Assembly: GCA_025201375.1 (NCBI GenBank)
Contig: JAIWZP010000016.1
Location: 248,001 to 312,000, forward strand
DNA: 64,000 nt
Source of the DNA: Gongronella butleri
Taxonomy: Eukaryota; Mucoromycota; Mucoromycetes; Mucorales; Cunninghamellaceae
Reading direction: 5' to 3'
Positions 38,180 through 49,364 of this stretch are shown here, in pieces. The position numbers and the translations under genes are program-made. Each line of letters starts with the position of its first letter. The first letter of the stretch is position 1. The notes under the pieces are model-generated. The model had not been told where the DNA came from. It made no database searches and saw only the letters and a list, made by a program, of their open reading frames with translations.

Positions 38180-39756
38180 ATGGCCACTCTTTATTTGCTA
38201 TTTATAGCAATTTTCATCTTTCATCACGTCGCTCTCGGTACTGGTATCGAAAATTATATCCTCGTCTTTAAGCAGGATGCGCCGGCGCTCAGCATTCATC
38301 AGCACCTGCGACAGATGTATCAGCATGTGCATCAGCACGCAAACGTATCCATGTCCGTTAAAATGGACGAGCTACGGACGTCGACCATTGGCGGCTTCCA
38401 ATGGTACACGGGCGCGTTCCCGTCACTCTCGTTTGAAACGTTGTATGCCGACCTCCAGCACTCGACAATCGGCCCTACCATTGATCACAACATTGTTCAA
38501 TACTGGGTCAAGGACACTGTCTTTGAGATCCAGGAAATGATTCAAGAAAATCCTCCCAGTTGGGTAAAAAAAAAAAAAAAAAAAAAGGGGGAAATGCGGC
38601 TAAACGAAGCGCTTGTTGGGCTCTAATTCTCCTTTTTTTTTTTTTTTTCCTTGGCAATTGGTCGCAGGGTCTCGACCGCATTGACCAACGATCGGGGACC
38701 GACGGCTTGTACAAGTTTCCTGACAATCAGGGCGAGGGTACGACCGTTTATATTTTGGACACGGGCGTTGACGAGACCAATGCAGACCTCGAAGGCCGCG
38801 TGACCATTGGCGAGACCGTGGTAGGCAACGATCCGTCGGACAATGATGGCCACGGCACTTTTGTGGCTGGCGTGTGCTGCGGCACAACGTATGGTGTTGC
38901 AAAGCTCGCCAACATTGTGTCTGTCAAGACGCTCAACAGCGACGGCACCGGCCGCCTGTCTGACCTGTTGCTTGGCCTTGAATGGGTTGCTGAGCAGCAC
39001 ATGAACACGTCCAATGATGGCAGCAGCAGCACCGACACCGCGTCATCATCTTCGTCGTCGGTGTCTGCACCCATTGCCGCTGTTGTCAACACGACCACGA
39101 CCACGACCCCGCACGTCAATGCCACTGTCACGCATCCGACACCAACCCACCACACGCTGGTAAAGAAACACGCATCAACGACCCATACGACGGCAAAGCA
39201 CACGTCTGCAAAACCAAAACATACGTCTGCAAAGCCATCGCACATGCGACAAGCGTCTTTACCGGCCAATTCATCGACAACAGCGGCGCCGTCCACGTCC
39301 GCCTCGGCAAACACCAATGTCGTCAAGCAGCCGACCACCAAGAGCATTATCAATTTGTCGCTTGGTGCCTTGTACAGCCAGGCATGCAATGATGCCGTCG
39401 AGCAAATCCTGCGTCTTGGCATCCACGTCACCGTCGCCGCAGGCAATTATGGTGAAGACGCCTGCTTGTACTCGCCGGGATCAACGTCAGGCGCGGTCAC
39501 CGTCGGCGCCATTGACAAGGATGACAGTGTCGCCTATTATTCCAATTTTGGCACCTGTGTCGACATGTACGTCATCAAAAAAAGGCCATTGTAGAATCTA
39601 ATTCCCTTTTTTACGCGTCATAGTTTTGCTCCTGGCTCAGACATCAAATCCATTGTGCCTTACGGTGACTCGACAACCACCAAAAGCGGCACATCCATGG
39701 CTGCTCCACGTAATCCCTTCTTTTTTTTAAAAAAAAAAATGACGCGACACGCTGAC

Positions 39757-39794
<38 letters not shown>

Positions 39795-40153
39795 CAGATG
39801 TCGCTGGTGCCATGGCATTGTACCTTGCCGACAGTGACTACACACCTGCGCAGCTGCTGACGCACCTGCAAACCACATCATCGCTGATGACGCTTGACTT
39901 TTCCATCAACAACACGGACAACAATCCAAACAAGTCGGTGCTCGACAATGGCGTGAGCATGGGGGTGCCAGTGGCCGCGACGTACCAGCAGCAATTCAAC
40001 ACGTCACTCAATGTACTATACACGAGCCCAAATGACGGCCAGGCAACATGGATTTACGGCAATCAGATCCCCAATCATGCCGCCCTTTCAAGTCAAACGT
40101 CACTTCTTGTATACCCCGTGCTCCTGCTTTGTTGCTTGTACGCCGCCTTTTAG
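38180..40153 (+). CDS. Subtilisin-like serine protease (S8, proteinase K type)
   Basis: Exons 38180-38563, 38668-39566, 39624-39709 and 39798-40153 give 574 aa. A signal peptide (residues 1-20, MATLYLLFIAIFIFHHVALG) and a propeptide of the I9 type (~25-120) precede the catalytic domain. The triad is Asp159 (ILDTGVD), His190 (NDGHGTFVAG) and Ser452 (SGTSMAAPHVAG). Between the helix GLEWVAEQHM (~240) and the strand SIINLSLGA (~354) lies an inserted Ser/Thr/His/Lys-rich stretch of ~110 residues, absent from proteinase K, with several N-glycosylation sequons. The C-terminus ends in a hydrophobic segment (SLLVYPVLLLCCLYAAF), which suggests GPI anchoring or membrane attachment rather than free secretion. 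Introns 1 and 3 carry long A- or T-runs. Likely a cell-surface endopeptidase. Confidence 0.92.
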
Positions 40154-40421
40154 ACAAAATGAAATTCTCTATTATGCCCCATCTTTTTTTTTCTCTCTCT
40201 TTTCTGTTTTCTTTTTGTTTTTTAAGGCCAGCGGGATGAAACTAAGCTTTTATTTTTAGCGCGTCTAATCATGAATGCAGCGCGTCACACGTGATGATGG
40301 GTGCGGGTAAAATGGAAGAGGACGAAGAAAACAAGAAAATAAGAGGAAAGCGGGGGAATTGGGATAAAAGTACAATGTTGGACAGGTAAAACAAAAAAAA
40401 AAACGATTGGGGTGGGGCGAC

Positions 40422-41746
40422 TCAGTGGCCGCGTTGATACAGATTGGTGGCCAATTCCAAGTAAAAATCGATGGTGTCAAACTTTTCACCCGAGGAAGAC
40501 ACGTGCGACGACTTGAACCAGGGATACCGCTGGCCGTTCAGGCCCCAATGGTGCACATTGAGCGTTTTGATATACTCGCCCCATTTGGCGCTCTTGACGC
40601 TGACGATGCCATCATTGTCGCCTTCGTGCTCGCGGATCAGCTGGTTCGGCAGCCCAAGCACCGCCCACAGCGGCAGCACGACCGACGATCCATACGAATA
40701 ATACGCAACGTTGGGATCATCCGGCGTGTTTGGATTAAAGTAATCTTGGCAAAAGTCCGTTGTCAGATTCGCGTACGCCGGCGTGTCTAGGTACCGGTGC
40801 GCAAATCGCCGAAACGCGTCGCTCGTCATGGCTGCTGCCGCCGCTGCCGAGGAGGTCGATGCTGACGCCATCTCCACCCAAGGCTCACGCTCAGTCATCT
40901 TGGCAAGACCTGCAAATCAAAAAAAAAAAGAAAGAAAATCACAGTGAGCGCTCGTTCTTTGCGCGATTTCTCTTTTTTTTTTTACCGTATTGACGAAACC
41001 AATTGGTCAGAGACGAGCCGCGGTGAGGTGTAGAGATGGTGGTGAGTGACAATGGCTGATATGCACGATCATGCAAGTGTGAGAGCAGATAGCGACAATC
41101 CAATCCGCCCTAGTACAAACAAACAAACAACAAAAAAAAAAAAAAAAAAAAGGGTGGGGAGGCGATCGCGATCGGGATAAGTCAAATGACATCATGACGC
41201 TTTTTTTTTTAGCGTTTCTATTCTTTTTACCATTGAGTGTGCAACGAAATTGACAGCATGGCCGTGCAATGCGGTATTCAAAAAGGCGTGAAGGACGTGA
41301 GCACGATGGCGAATGCTGCCTGTTCTTGGTACACGCGCAACAACGACCTTTGCGCCGAGCTTTGCAAGCGCATCCTCAATACCGCCCCAGTAGCGGACCT
41401 GGAGAAAGGGCAGGGCATCGGGCCCGCGCTTGTCAAAGCCATACAGGCCGTGGCATAGCACAATTGGCGCGCGCGGAGGCACGTACCCCGGTGTCACGGG
41501 CTTGGAAAGGTTCACCATGCTTGGCAGCGACGACGACCATGACACAGCCGTCGACGACGGCTCGAATCGACTGGCATACAAGACACACGGCGCCGGCGGA
41601 CCAGAAGAACAGGAAGACGACGACGCACGAGACGACAACGACCCTTTGGATTTCAATTTGGACAAAAGCGCGCCCAGCGGCTCCCACTGAGCGAGACTGT
41701 GGCGAAGGTGGTTCAATACGAGTGACAGAGTTGTTGCTGACACCAT
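40422..41746 (-). CDS. Alpha/beta-hydrolase, triacylglycerol lipase-like
   Basis: Minus-strand exons 41746-41231, 41109-40986 and 40909-40422 join in phase to give 375 aa. The oxyanion-hole strand reads PIVLCHGLYGFD. The nucleophile elbow AHSMGG is formed across the first intron with Ser171. It is followed by LDCRYLLSHL and TTISTPHRGSSL, as in bacterial family I lipases and their fungal relatives. A likely acid is in DNDGIVSV and the catalytic His in the NVHHWGLNGQ stretch. No clear signal peptide; the N-terminal ~75 residues are Ser-rich and could be a targeting sequence (mitochondrial location is possible but unproven). It converges with the protease gene, with 268 bases between stops. Unrelated in sequence to the LIP lipase at 1.8 kb. 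Confidence 0.82.
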
Positions 41747-42997
41747 AGCTCACCACCCCATTACACGAAAAAAAAGAAAGAATAGTCTGGAAGTTTGAAA
41801 GAAAAGCAACAAAAATCAGGTGGCCCTGTGAAAAAAAAAAAACAGAAATTGAACCCCCGCTTCCGAATTTGTTCTAGACCAAAAAATCACAAGGGGTGCC
41901 CCCGCCCAGCGACGAGAAAAACAGCGCACACGTGGGCAACGGGGTCTGTGCATCCTGCTTTCAACACCAACATTGGAGCACGGTGCATCAATGCGTACAA
42001 AGGAACACTTTTTTTGTTGTCCCCTTTTACCCGTTGTGTCTTTAAAACATCTTTTTTCGCCTTTTTCACTGCTCTTTTTGTGAAGACTCGCGCAATGAAC
42101 GTGATTTGCGCGTTTATCGTACTCCTGGACGACCACCGGACGCGGAAAAAGATGCGCGCGGGCTGATTAGTGGTCGCTGCACAGAAGAGTTTTAATGAAA
42201 ATCGTCTTTTCTATGATTCCAAGTCATTGTTTCGACGCCAATCTCGCGTAAAAATTGTGTTTTGAGAGTGTGCGTTATGGTGTAGACTGGCAGTCATGGC
42301 AGCACGTTCGCTCCATTGCTTGTTTTAGCCAGCAATCTGTTGCCTCCAGCGTTTAATAACCACCAATGTGGCGGAACCCACATTTTCCAGGCCAGCATCG
42401 CTCAAACGGACGCCAGCGCGACCCGTAGAAATCATGCGACAAGAGCGCGACTCAACGCGGTTCAAAAGCAACGCCAACCAATACAAACTTTGTAATTTTA
42501 GCATTTTTTGTGGCATTGTTCACTATTGTTTGAGCCGGCGGACATGAAACATGCTGTGGACATTTTTCGCCACTCTTTGCGCGTCATGCGTAAAATGATT
42601 GGCGATTCATAGGCTGGTTGTCGAGAAAATAACGATTGAGACTTTTTTTCAAAACCCCCCCAAGCGCGAGTCGCCTGTTTCCCGACCAATTTCAAGCTTA
42701 TTTGTCTACACAGACAAACCCGCGCTGTAAAGAATGGCCCAGGATGCCTTTTAAATACTGGCCACCGGATTCAAGACGCTAAACTGTAAAGAAAAAGGAA
42801 CAAAAATGAGAAAAAGAGAGAAGAAAGACACAAAAAAAAAAAGGCGGCTGGCTGCATTTCATGCTTGCCGTGCTGGCGGCGTTTGAAGGGGGGTGATCAA
42901 AAAGGCACCATTTCATCGCGTGTGGTCATGCAACCTTTTTTTCGCCTTTTCTTCCCCCTTTTTCTTTGTTTTAGCGCGTCTTCCCTCGTTTTCAACC
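41747..42997. other. Intergenic, no gene seen
   Basis: Between the divergent lipase (-) and the orphan gene (+). Includes purine-rich tracts (42,785-42,845) and a C/T-rich leader before 42,998. Open frames on either strand are short and unrecognised. Confidence 0.45.
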
Positions 42998-44119
42998 ATG
43001 ACGGCCGCGCTTGTGCATTACGGTGGTCGTGTGGACCTGATGCTGTCTACCAGCGAGTGCCGTGCTTATCATATTTCGCCTGCGTTTGCGGATGTGCCGC
43101 CGCAGGCGTGGTACGAGCCAGGTTTCCTTGTGTCGCGGCTGCTCAAGACCCATGGCCTTGACGTGCTCAATGACAAGTCGGTGATTCACCACATTGTGTA
43201 CGCAGTGGAAAAGATTGCCAAGAAACAGCGCAATTCGCGCGTTGCCTACCGCTTTTTCGTTCTCCTCGGTCAATTTTATCAACAGGCCAATGTCAAGCGC
43301 ACCATCATGCGCCAATTTGACCAGCAGCTGACAGTCGCACTCCTCAAAGACCAGAAAGAGCATCTCATGAAGGTCCAAGCCCTTCAAGCTCATATAGCCA
43401 GCATCACCGAACGGAGCCGCCAGAACGACAAGGTGGCCGTCGCTGCAATTGACCACACCGTAGCCCGCGCAGTGGTCCCAAATGTTGCCAACATGCCCAT
43501 CAACCTCGCGTCGCCCGAGCCACCCATCACAAACCATCATTGCATGGACATGGACATTGATTCTGTGCCATTGAAAGCGACAAGCACGTCCACCAGCATT
43601 GTATCTCATGTGAACCTTGAAGACACAACGGTGACGCATCCACCCTCCCGTTGCGACCGCAACATCAGCATGGAAGACGTGGTGAACGCCAACAAGGATC
43701 GCCAGAGTGACATCAATGACCAAAATTTGGATAACTTTGTTCGATTCAATGATGCGCACGATGCCAGCGACGCTGAATCCGCCAAATCCGTCGGTTCCAA
43801 TAATCGGGAAAATGAGCTCACGGTGTCCAGCAAGGTCGACGCCGCCAACTCCCCTGTGCACCGCGTCACGCCAATCAACCCTATGCACCATCGCTGGAAA
43901 GGCGCATTTGATTTGATTGGCATGGACAACAACGACAATGCTCTCACCGAAAAAAAAACGTTCACTTCCATCCAGGATTGCTCGTCATCGCCATCGTCTC
44001 CCGTGAATGATCAACCTCGCGACGTCGCAGCCATTCCACCATCGGACACGCAGGCCACGCTGCCCATCAGCCTCGATGCATCGACCACGCATGATAATGC
44101 AGCTCGTGCTACCCAATAA
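42998..44119 (+). CDS. Intronless orphan protein of unknown function
   Basis: A single open frame of 373 aa with no intron, in contrast to nearly all other genes here. The ATG at 42,998 follows a C/T-rich leader. The first ~145 residues look folded: an N-terminal mixed segment (ALVHYGGRVDLMLSTSECRA), then helices rich in charged and aromatic residues (VYAVEKIAKKQ, VAYRFFVLLGQFYQQANV, IMRQFDQQLTVALLKDQKEH). The remaining ~230 residues are low-complexity, rich in Asn, Asp, Ser and Thr, with no cysteine pattern or membrane segment. I do not recognise a family. The long antisense open frame over the same region is its shadow. Expressed status is not shown by the sequence. Confidence 0.65.
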   Translation: MTAALVHYGGRVDLMLSTSECRAYHISPAFADVPPQAWYEPGFLVSRLLKTHGLDVLNDKSVIHHIVYAVEKIAKKQRNSRVAYRFFVLLGQFYQQANVKRTIMRQFDQQLTVALLKDQKEHLMKVQALQAHIASITERSRQNDKVAVAAIDHTVARAVVPNVANMPINLASPEPPITNHHCMDMDIDSVPLKATSTSTSIVSHVNLEDTTVTHPPSRCDRNISMEDVVNANKDRQSDINDQNLDNFVRFNDAHDASDAESAKSVGSNNRENELTVSSKVDAANSPVHRVTPINPMHHRWKGAFDLIGMDNNDNALTEKKTFTSIQDCSSSPSSPVNDQPRDVAAIPPSDTQATLPISLDASTTHDNAARATQ

Positions 44120-44465
44120 GCGTTTGACACTATGCAAATGCACCGCTTTTTCCCCGGGTTTCCTACGAAAAAAATGAAAAAAACAACAAAACACACAGCT
44201 TTTTTCCATTGCCTGCCCGAAAAGCTTACAGTACGCCAATCCCATGCTATATATCCTCCAGCACAACTTGTTTCCTCTTTTTCTACGAAACATGAAGATG
44301 ACAGAATAAAAAAAAACCTCCATGATAAAGAATTGTCACAATTTTTGGCCCCGTATTGGATTTTAAACGCGCCCGTGTCCACGCTGCCGCAGCAAGTGCC
44401 TAAACGCGCATGTTTTGACGCCCCAGATCTCTTGCCAAAATGCACCCAATCACGTCCAGTCTAAA
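44120..44465. other. 3' flank of orphan gene
   Basis: AT-rich 3' flank (GAATAAAAAAAA near 44,305 may serve as poly(A) signal). No gene seen. Repeat copy 4 starts just after. Confidence 0.4.
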
Positions 44466-46870
44466 TACAAGCCATGCTTATCTTTGGGATGCCTGCTTCT
44501 TCGAAAATGCGAATTTTCACGTTCATTGCACACCAAATCGACGAGATCTCGACGCGATTTCTCCAAAAAAAACAAGCGTATTTACCGTCTTTGATTACAG
44601 ATTCATTTGAGATGACTTGAGTGCTGATACATTGAGCCGTGGTTGCGTGCGCCACCAAAAGAGACAAAGCCTTACCTCTCTATTGCTAGGCGCACTGCAT
44701 TTTGTTCATCGGGTCCTATACAGTATTTGAGCTAGAGGATGCTGAATACAAATCGCCAATACCCGTATGTCAAGTTTCTTCAGAGATCGGATCATTCAGT
44801 CCTAAGAAAATGCACTTTACATGAATTCAGGGCTAAATCATGATCAAAACGATCCCTAAAGGCTAACTCGCCGAAAACTCGACGCGGTATCCCTAAACCA
44901 CAAGCGCTTTCACCGCTTTTGCCCGCTACATAATTCATTTGAGGTGACTCACGTGTCGGGGCGCTCAGCCGTTGCCGCAGTATGAGACAAGATGGTGTTG
45001 ATCTCTTTTACGCCTATGAAACTGGCGCTTCCTCAGAAATCGCTCATCTGGTCCCAAATTTGGACTAGTTGATGGTAGACTCAATTCTCCAGCGGTGTTA
45101 ATATTTTTCGCGAATCTGATCACTCAGTCTCGAGAATCTCGGGGTTCGTGTTTGCTAGTACTGTAGTGAAAACCCACCAGAGCCAACAGCCAAGTAATAC
45201 TGTATTTTACGCGCTTTTCCCCATAAACCTGACCATCTGACCCCAAACTTGGACCAGTGGATACTCTACTTGACTCAAAACTTCAATAATTCCAAGTTTT
45301 TTTGCAAATCGGATCACTTCGTCTTGAGAAACCTCGAGATTCGTGTTTGCTAGTACTGTAAAAACGCAGAGCAAAAATACATATTGCGTATCATATTTAG
45401 TATACTGTACTTCTGTAAATAACTATTTTGCGCGTTTTTCGTATTTCGGGGTAAAATCATGCTTGGATCATCATGCATCACGGGCAAGGGCCACGGCATT
45501 GATATTTCGGCGCGTCTCGATTAAAAAAAAAACTTTAAATTTAGAGGTGGTCGTCAATCAAACAGCTGTAGTGAATTCCTAAAAAAAAATGCCGAGTTTT
45601 ATAAATGCAATATTAAACAACACTGCAAAACCATGAGTAGATCGCCTCCAAAACTGTTTTATTAGGCCGTTTCGATGCGTCGCTTTTCAACATGGTGTTG
45701 AAAACCAGAGGTCTATTGAGTTGTCGTGCAGATGAATCCAAAATATCGATATTTTCACAAATTCAGCAGTGGCTTTCAATATATTTCGTGGATCGCCATG
45801 AAACTGATGGGACCATCATTACAGTATTCAAACGAGACATGCCTGGAAGCTGGAACGTTGGAAGTCATTTCCATAATGTTTGTTTTTTGCCCGATGCATG
45901 ACCTTTGTACTGTACTACACGATGAACTTTGTCCGCTTGCAAAAGTCAATCAAACATTGGATCAATTTTCAAACTTGCTTTTCTCGACAACTGGAAAAAT
46001 AACCAACGATGCTTTTAACGTGTCAAATGCTACTGCTGAATCTCCACCGAATGAAACAAGTTTCACGGCGATCTGATCAAAACTGGCCGAGGAAATACAC
46101 TTACAAAAAATTCAATGGCGATTTGCTCGACAACTGTCTAGTCAACCCCCGATTTTTATTTCAGATTTAATAAAAAACATGGAGGCAAAGAATCTAATGG
46201 GATGACTTGCAGCGCGCTAGCTTAGGTTTTAACTTTTTGCATCGATCATTTCACCAGCTTGCAGCCCACTCTACAGCGCACAAAAACCTGCAAAAAAATT
46301 ACAGTAAAAAAATTCCATGCAATTTTATACGCACCTAATTTGAAAGCGTCAAACCTTAAATTTTTGCAAAAAAATCTGCCCAAAGTAGGCACTTTTCTCA
46401 GTCGATCGCCGTTCAAGCGTCACTCTTTGGACTTTTTTCTTACGCTGGGGAGACCTGTCATTTTGTCTGCCAATAGAAAATGGTCGGAGTTACCTGTTTG
46501 AGATGCATTGATCACTCGGAGTTCGAAATTTCCCAAATTAGGCATTTTCTGAGATTGAAACGTGTGACCCCCTGAGTGACCCCTGAATTTTTAAAAAGTG
46601 GTCGTAGCGCTTTGGTGTTTTAAGCTTTTTTGTTGGAGATTATTTTGCGCTGAATGCGACGCAATCTTTTCGAGCGGGGTCGATTATGCCGAGGACAAGA
46701 TGAATGCAAAATAGTACAAATACGAGGTTTTTGGCATTTTCAAGTCCAAAAAAATCGTGCTGGTTCGTCTTGAGCACTGAACTAGAGTTTACGCCGTGAC
46801 GCAAGTTTCATTGGCGGGGGGCAAGTAGGCTGTAAAAAAAATCTGGAGGCACAGCAGGGCTAGCGGCGGC
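44466..46870. repeat. Dispersed repeat copy 4 (modules A+B contiguous)
   Basis: About 2.4 kb. Module A (to ~45,360) contains internally repeated units with words such as CGCCGAAAACTCGACGCG, GGCGCTCAGCCGTTGCCGC and TCGTGTTTGCTAGTACTGTA (twice). Module B (from ~45,640) matches copies 2, 3 and 5 and ends at CTGGAGGCACAGCAGG (46,845-46,860). No intact gene; stop codons in all frames. Neither clear terminal repeats nor a target duplication could be defined by eye. Confidence 0.7.
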
Positions 46871-47497
46871 CGGCGGGAAGCGGGCTGTAGAAAAATCTTG
46901 GGCTGAGTCTTTCTCTCTTTCATCATCATACTGTATGCGGACTGCGGCACTGCGGGTAGATACCGGTATGCTGTTCTAAAATGAATTCTGAAAACAACAA
47001 CAAGCCGTCAAGCTGTCAACGACTCAACGTTTAAAAAACACGTGTTGTGTTTGATGTATTAATAAGGTAAAATGGCCGGGCGCGCGGCGAGCGAGTGCGG
47101 TCTTACGGTATACTACTGTATTTTGCCAGCTACAAAGAGCGCCGTTTTACGAAAACAACCAAGGATGCATGAATACAGTATGTACTGTAGAACTGTACTA
47201 CAGTAACAACAGGTCACGCTCAAGGTGCAGAACGAGCAGGCGGCGCTTGCGTGCTTCTCATAGAAATTGAGCGACAAGAATGAATAGCTGACATCAGCGA
47301 TGATACAGTATGGAGAAAGAAGAGCTGCTCCCGTGGACCCGTGCTCTGCCGCCTCGCTCGAGGAGGCTCGAGCGCGCTCTAATCAATGCGTAGCCTTGAC
47401 CAATCCCACCGACAGAATGCGCAAATCGACGCACGGGACCAAATCATTAACGCCCAAATGATGGACACAGCACACAGGTAGCCTACGGTACAGTATC
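46871..47497. other. Gene-poor interval with TACTGTA words
   Basis: No gene seen. TACTGTA/TACAGTA words cluster at 47,105-47,210. A CTCGAGGAGGCTCGAG-type GC-rich patch lies at 47,350-47,380. Confidence 0.45.
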
Positions 47498-48087
47498 TTT
47501 AATTTTCTGATCAATACAGTAGCATGAATTGGTGGGCAGCTGCATTTTTGGCTTTAATCTCTTGCTGAGCGCCCAGGAATGCACTGAAATGAACTAACGC
47601 AATACCCCTGGATGTAAAATTTGATTTAGAATCGAATGGCGTTACTTTCGAGCCATGCTCGTTTAGTAAAAACACTTGATAATCGCACTTTTGCCACCAA
47701 AGGCCAAACTCGCGTAAAATCGCGTCAAGTGCGATTATCTCAAAATTTTACCAAGTTAACTGACACCGTGTGAAGACTTTATTCATTTCTAAATTAAATT
47801 TTACATCTGGTTCTGTGAACAGAATTACGAATTAAGCGATTTTTGAGGTACTTGTATTAGAACAAACCGCGAACAAACCGCAAAATAGGATGAAATCGCT
47901 AAGTGCTCAAAATCCAGCAATTTGACATGCATTTCAGACTTAACCATGCGATTCGGAATCATCAATTACCCCTAGAACGTCTGTCAAAGCATCACAAATG
48001 CAAAGCCAAGTATACTCTGCAAGAGATTAAAGTCAAAAATGCAGCTGCCCAATTCATAGTTTCATACTATTGATCAGAAAATTAAAA
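47498..48087. repeat. Long imperfect inverted repeat (foldback element)
   Basis: The left arm (47,498-47,569) and right arm (48,015-48,087) are near-complementary over ~72 bases, with the shared core GGGCAGCTGCATTTTTG. A second, inner pair (around 47,610-47,698 and 47,731-47,816) shares GATGTAAAATTT and ATAATCGCACTT in inverse. The whole is a nested foldback, centred near 47,715, with extra sequence on the right side. No open frame of note. It may be a MITE; no target duplication was defined. Confidence 0.6.
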
Positions 48088-48267
48088 CGACACAGGTAAG
48101 TGGAAATGCGCAAAACAAAGGCGAGGGAGACGGCAATTAATTCTTGTGCGTGTTTTTCTGCAGGTGGTTCATCCACGCCACGCATCGACCACCGGAAATG
48201 GTAAATTCATGCAAAAAAAAAAGAGCGACCCTCGCTCATATGATTTCTCTCTCTGCACCGTGATGCA

Positions 48268-48503
48268 ATGGAAGACCACGTCGAAATTGACGTGGAGGCC
48301 TTGGGCGAAGACGACATTTTGATGGAGGCGGATCCAGAGGAAATTGCCGCCGTGGCCGTCGACGTTCATTCATCCACACAGACCACCGTGAGTGACAGCT
48401 GGGTGCAATACCCAGTCTGCCTCGAGGAACATTTTCTGGTGTACTTCTCCTTTGCGCAATTATTTGAGTATTTCTACGAACATTACCTCAACGCCAACCC
48501 CGG
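48268..48503 (+). CDS. Possible small gene or 5' exon, unknown
   Basis: An open frame starting MEDHVEIDVEALGEDD, strongly acidic for ~40 residues and then aromatic-rich (YFSFAQLFEYFYEHY), reaches a good donor site (CCGG|GTAAGAC) at 48,504. Upstream, GTAAGTGG at 48,097 and TTTTTCTGCAG at 48,163 look like the ends of a 5'-leader intron. A second exon is not certain: the acceptor CTAG at 48,931-48,933 would add only ~10 codons in this phase. Alternatively a GTGAGT donor at 48,388 joined to it would read ~30 further codons to a TAA. A gene broken by repeat insertions is possible. No family recognised. Confidence 0.35.
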
Positions 48504-48885
48504 GTAAGACATCGCCCACTGGCTCTTCGCGCAACGCCGCCTCCCGCCCCCGCAATGACCTCACCCTTGCTGCTCGCTGCCAATGATGTGACTGGTCATC
48601 ATTGGAAACCTCTAGCTTGATGCATTTCGTCAAAGCATCGAAAAAGAAAAATAAAAAAAAGAAATGGACAATAACGGGGTTTATGCCTTGGCTCGTCCTC
48701 GTGCATGGCTTGGTGCTGACTATGACCGAACGGTCTGAGGCACAGCACTCAAATTGCAGTCTCAAAAAGTGGTGGCACTTCGGGGCACGACGATGCGCAA
48801 ATTATCAGGACTGGTGACATGAATTTCAGGAGAGCAAAGCGGGGGCGCGGTCCAAATATTGGCCCCGCAATGGAGCTCCATGGCT

Positions 48886-48928
<43 letters not shown>

Positions 48929-49282
48929 TCTAGCTCTCAGAAATTGGATTTCATGACACGTCATTAGAATCAACGATTCTTGCATCTTTTGAACCTTGGC
49001 AAGCGCTCATTGCTAACATCCACCAATAAACCAATTTGCAGAAGCCGGATGGCCCAAAATAAGTTTTGTGGGATTTTCTAATAAAATCGAATCTCAATCT
49101 TTATCAAGGACGCCACTACTCGAATATAATAGAGCTGTTACACACCAGACTACAACAATGCAAGCATTTCCTATTCGCAAAAGGCAAAAAAAAAAAAAAA
49201 GCTAAAAAAAAGCTAAAAAAAAAAGCAAAAAACAAAGGCAAAAAAAAAAAAGGTTTCAACCTCAAGAAGGTCAAAAAGATGA
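48504..49282. other. Interval with tRNA relic and long T-run
   Basis: Includes the degenerate tRNA-Leu-like piece (48,711-48,792), a T-run of ~35 at 48,889-48,923, and an A-rich low-complexity stretch of GCTAAAAAAA-type units at 49,190-49,255 just beyond the 3' end of the intact tRNA gene. On the tRNA strand the latter is a T-rich RNA polymerase III terminator. Confidence 0.5.
48711..48792 (+). pseudogene. tRNA-Leu(CAA)-like relic
   Basis: The segment TGACCGAACGGTCTGAGGCA followed by an anticodon arm with loop CTCAAAT and GCAGTCTC is closely similar to the D-arm and anticodon region of the intact tRNA-Leu(CAA) at 49,283-49,364, but on the opposite strand. The acceptor stem does not pair and the T-arm is degenerate. 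It is probably a decayed tRNA copy or the head of a tRNA-derived SINE. Confidence 0.5.
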
Positions 49283-49364
49283 TGCTTGCTAGCGGATTCG
49301 AACCGCTGCCTCTTGCGAGACTGCAACTTGAGTGCAGCGCCTTAGACCGCTCGGCCAAACAAGC
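49283..49364 (-). tRNA. tRNA-Leu (anticodon CAA)
   Basis: Minus strand, 82 nt, no intron. The acceptor stem GCTTGTT pairs with AGCAAGC (one G-T pair), discriminator A. The D-arm contains TGGCCGAGCGGTCTAAGGC (A box). The anticodon stem-loop GCTGCA-CTCAAGT-TGCAGT gives anticodon CAA, reading UUG. A class II variable arm (CTCGCAAGAGG) precedes the T-arm GCGGTTCGAATCCGC (B box). On the transcribed strand the flank downstream is T-rich, suited to Pol III termination. Confidence 0.93.

Noticed and set aside
41269..41748. Plus-strand open frame over the lipase first exon
   Set aside because: Shadow of the minus-strand exon, which carries the hydrolase motifs.
42893..42997. N-terminal extension of the orphan protein to 42,893
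   Set aside because: The extension begins with a non-ATG codon and passes through the T/C-rich leader; the ATG at 42,998 is the natural start.
42992..43891. A 299-codon open frame antisense to the orphan gene
   Set aside because: It lies wholly within the sense frame, has no splice or promoter context, and its composition (Val/His/Arg-rich) is that expected from the reverse of the sense codons.
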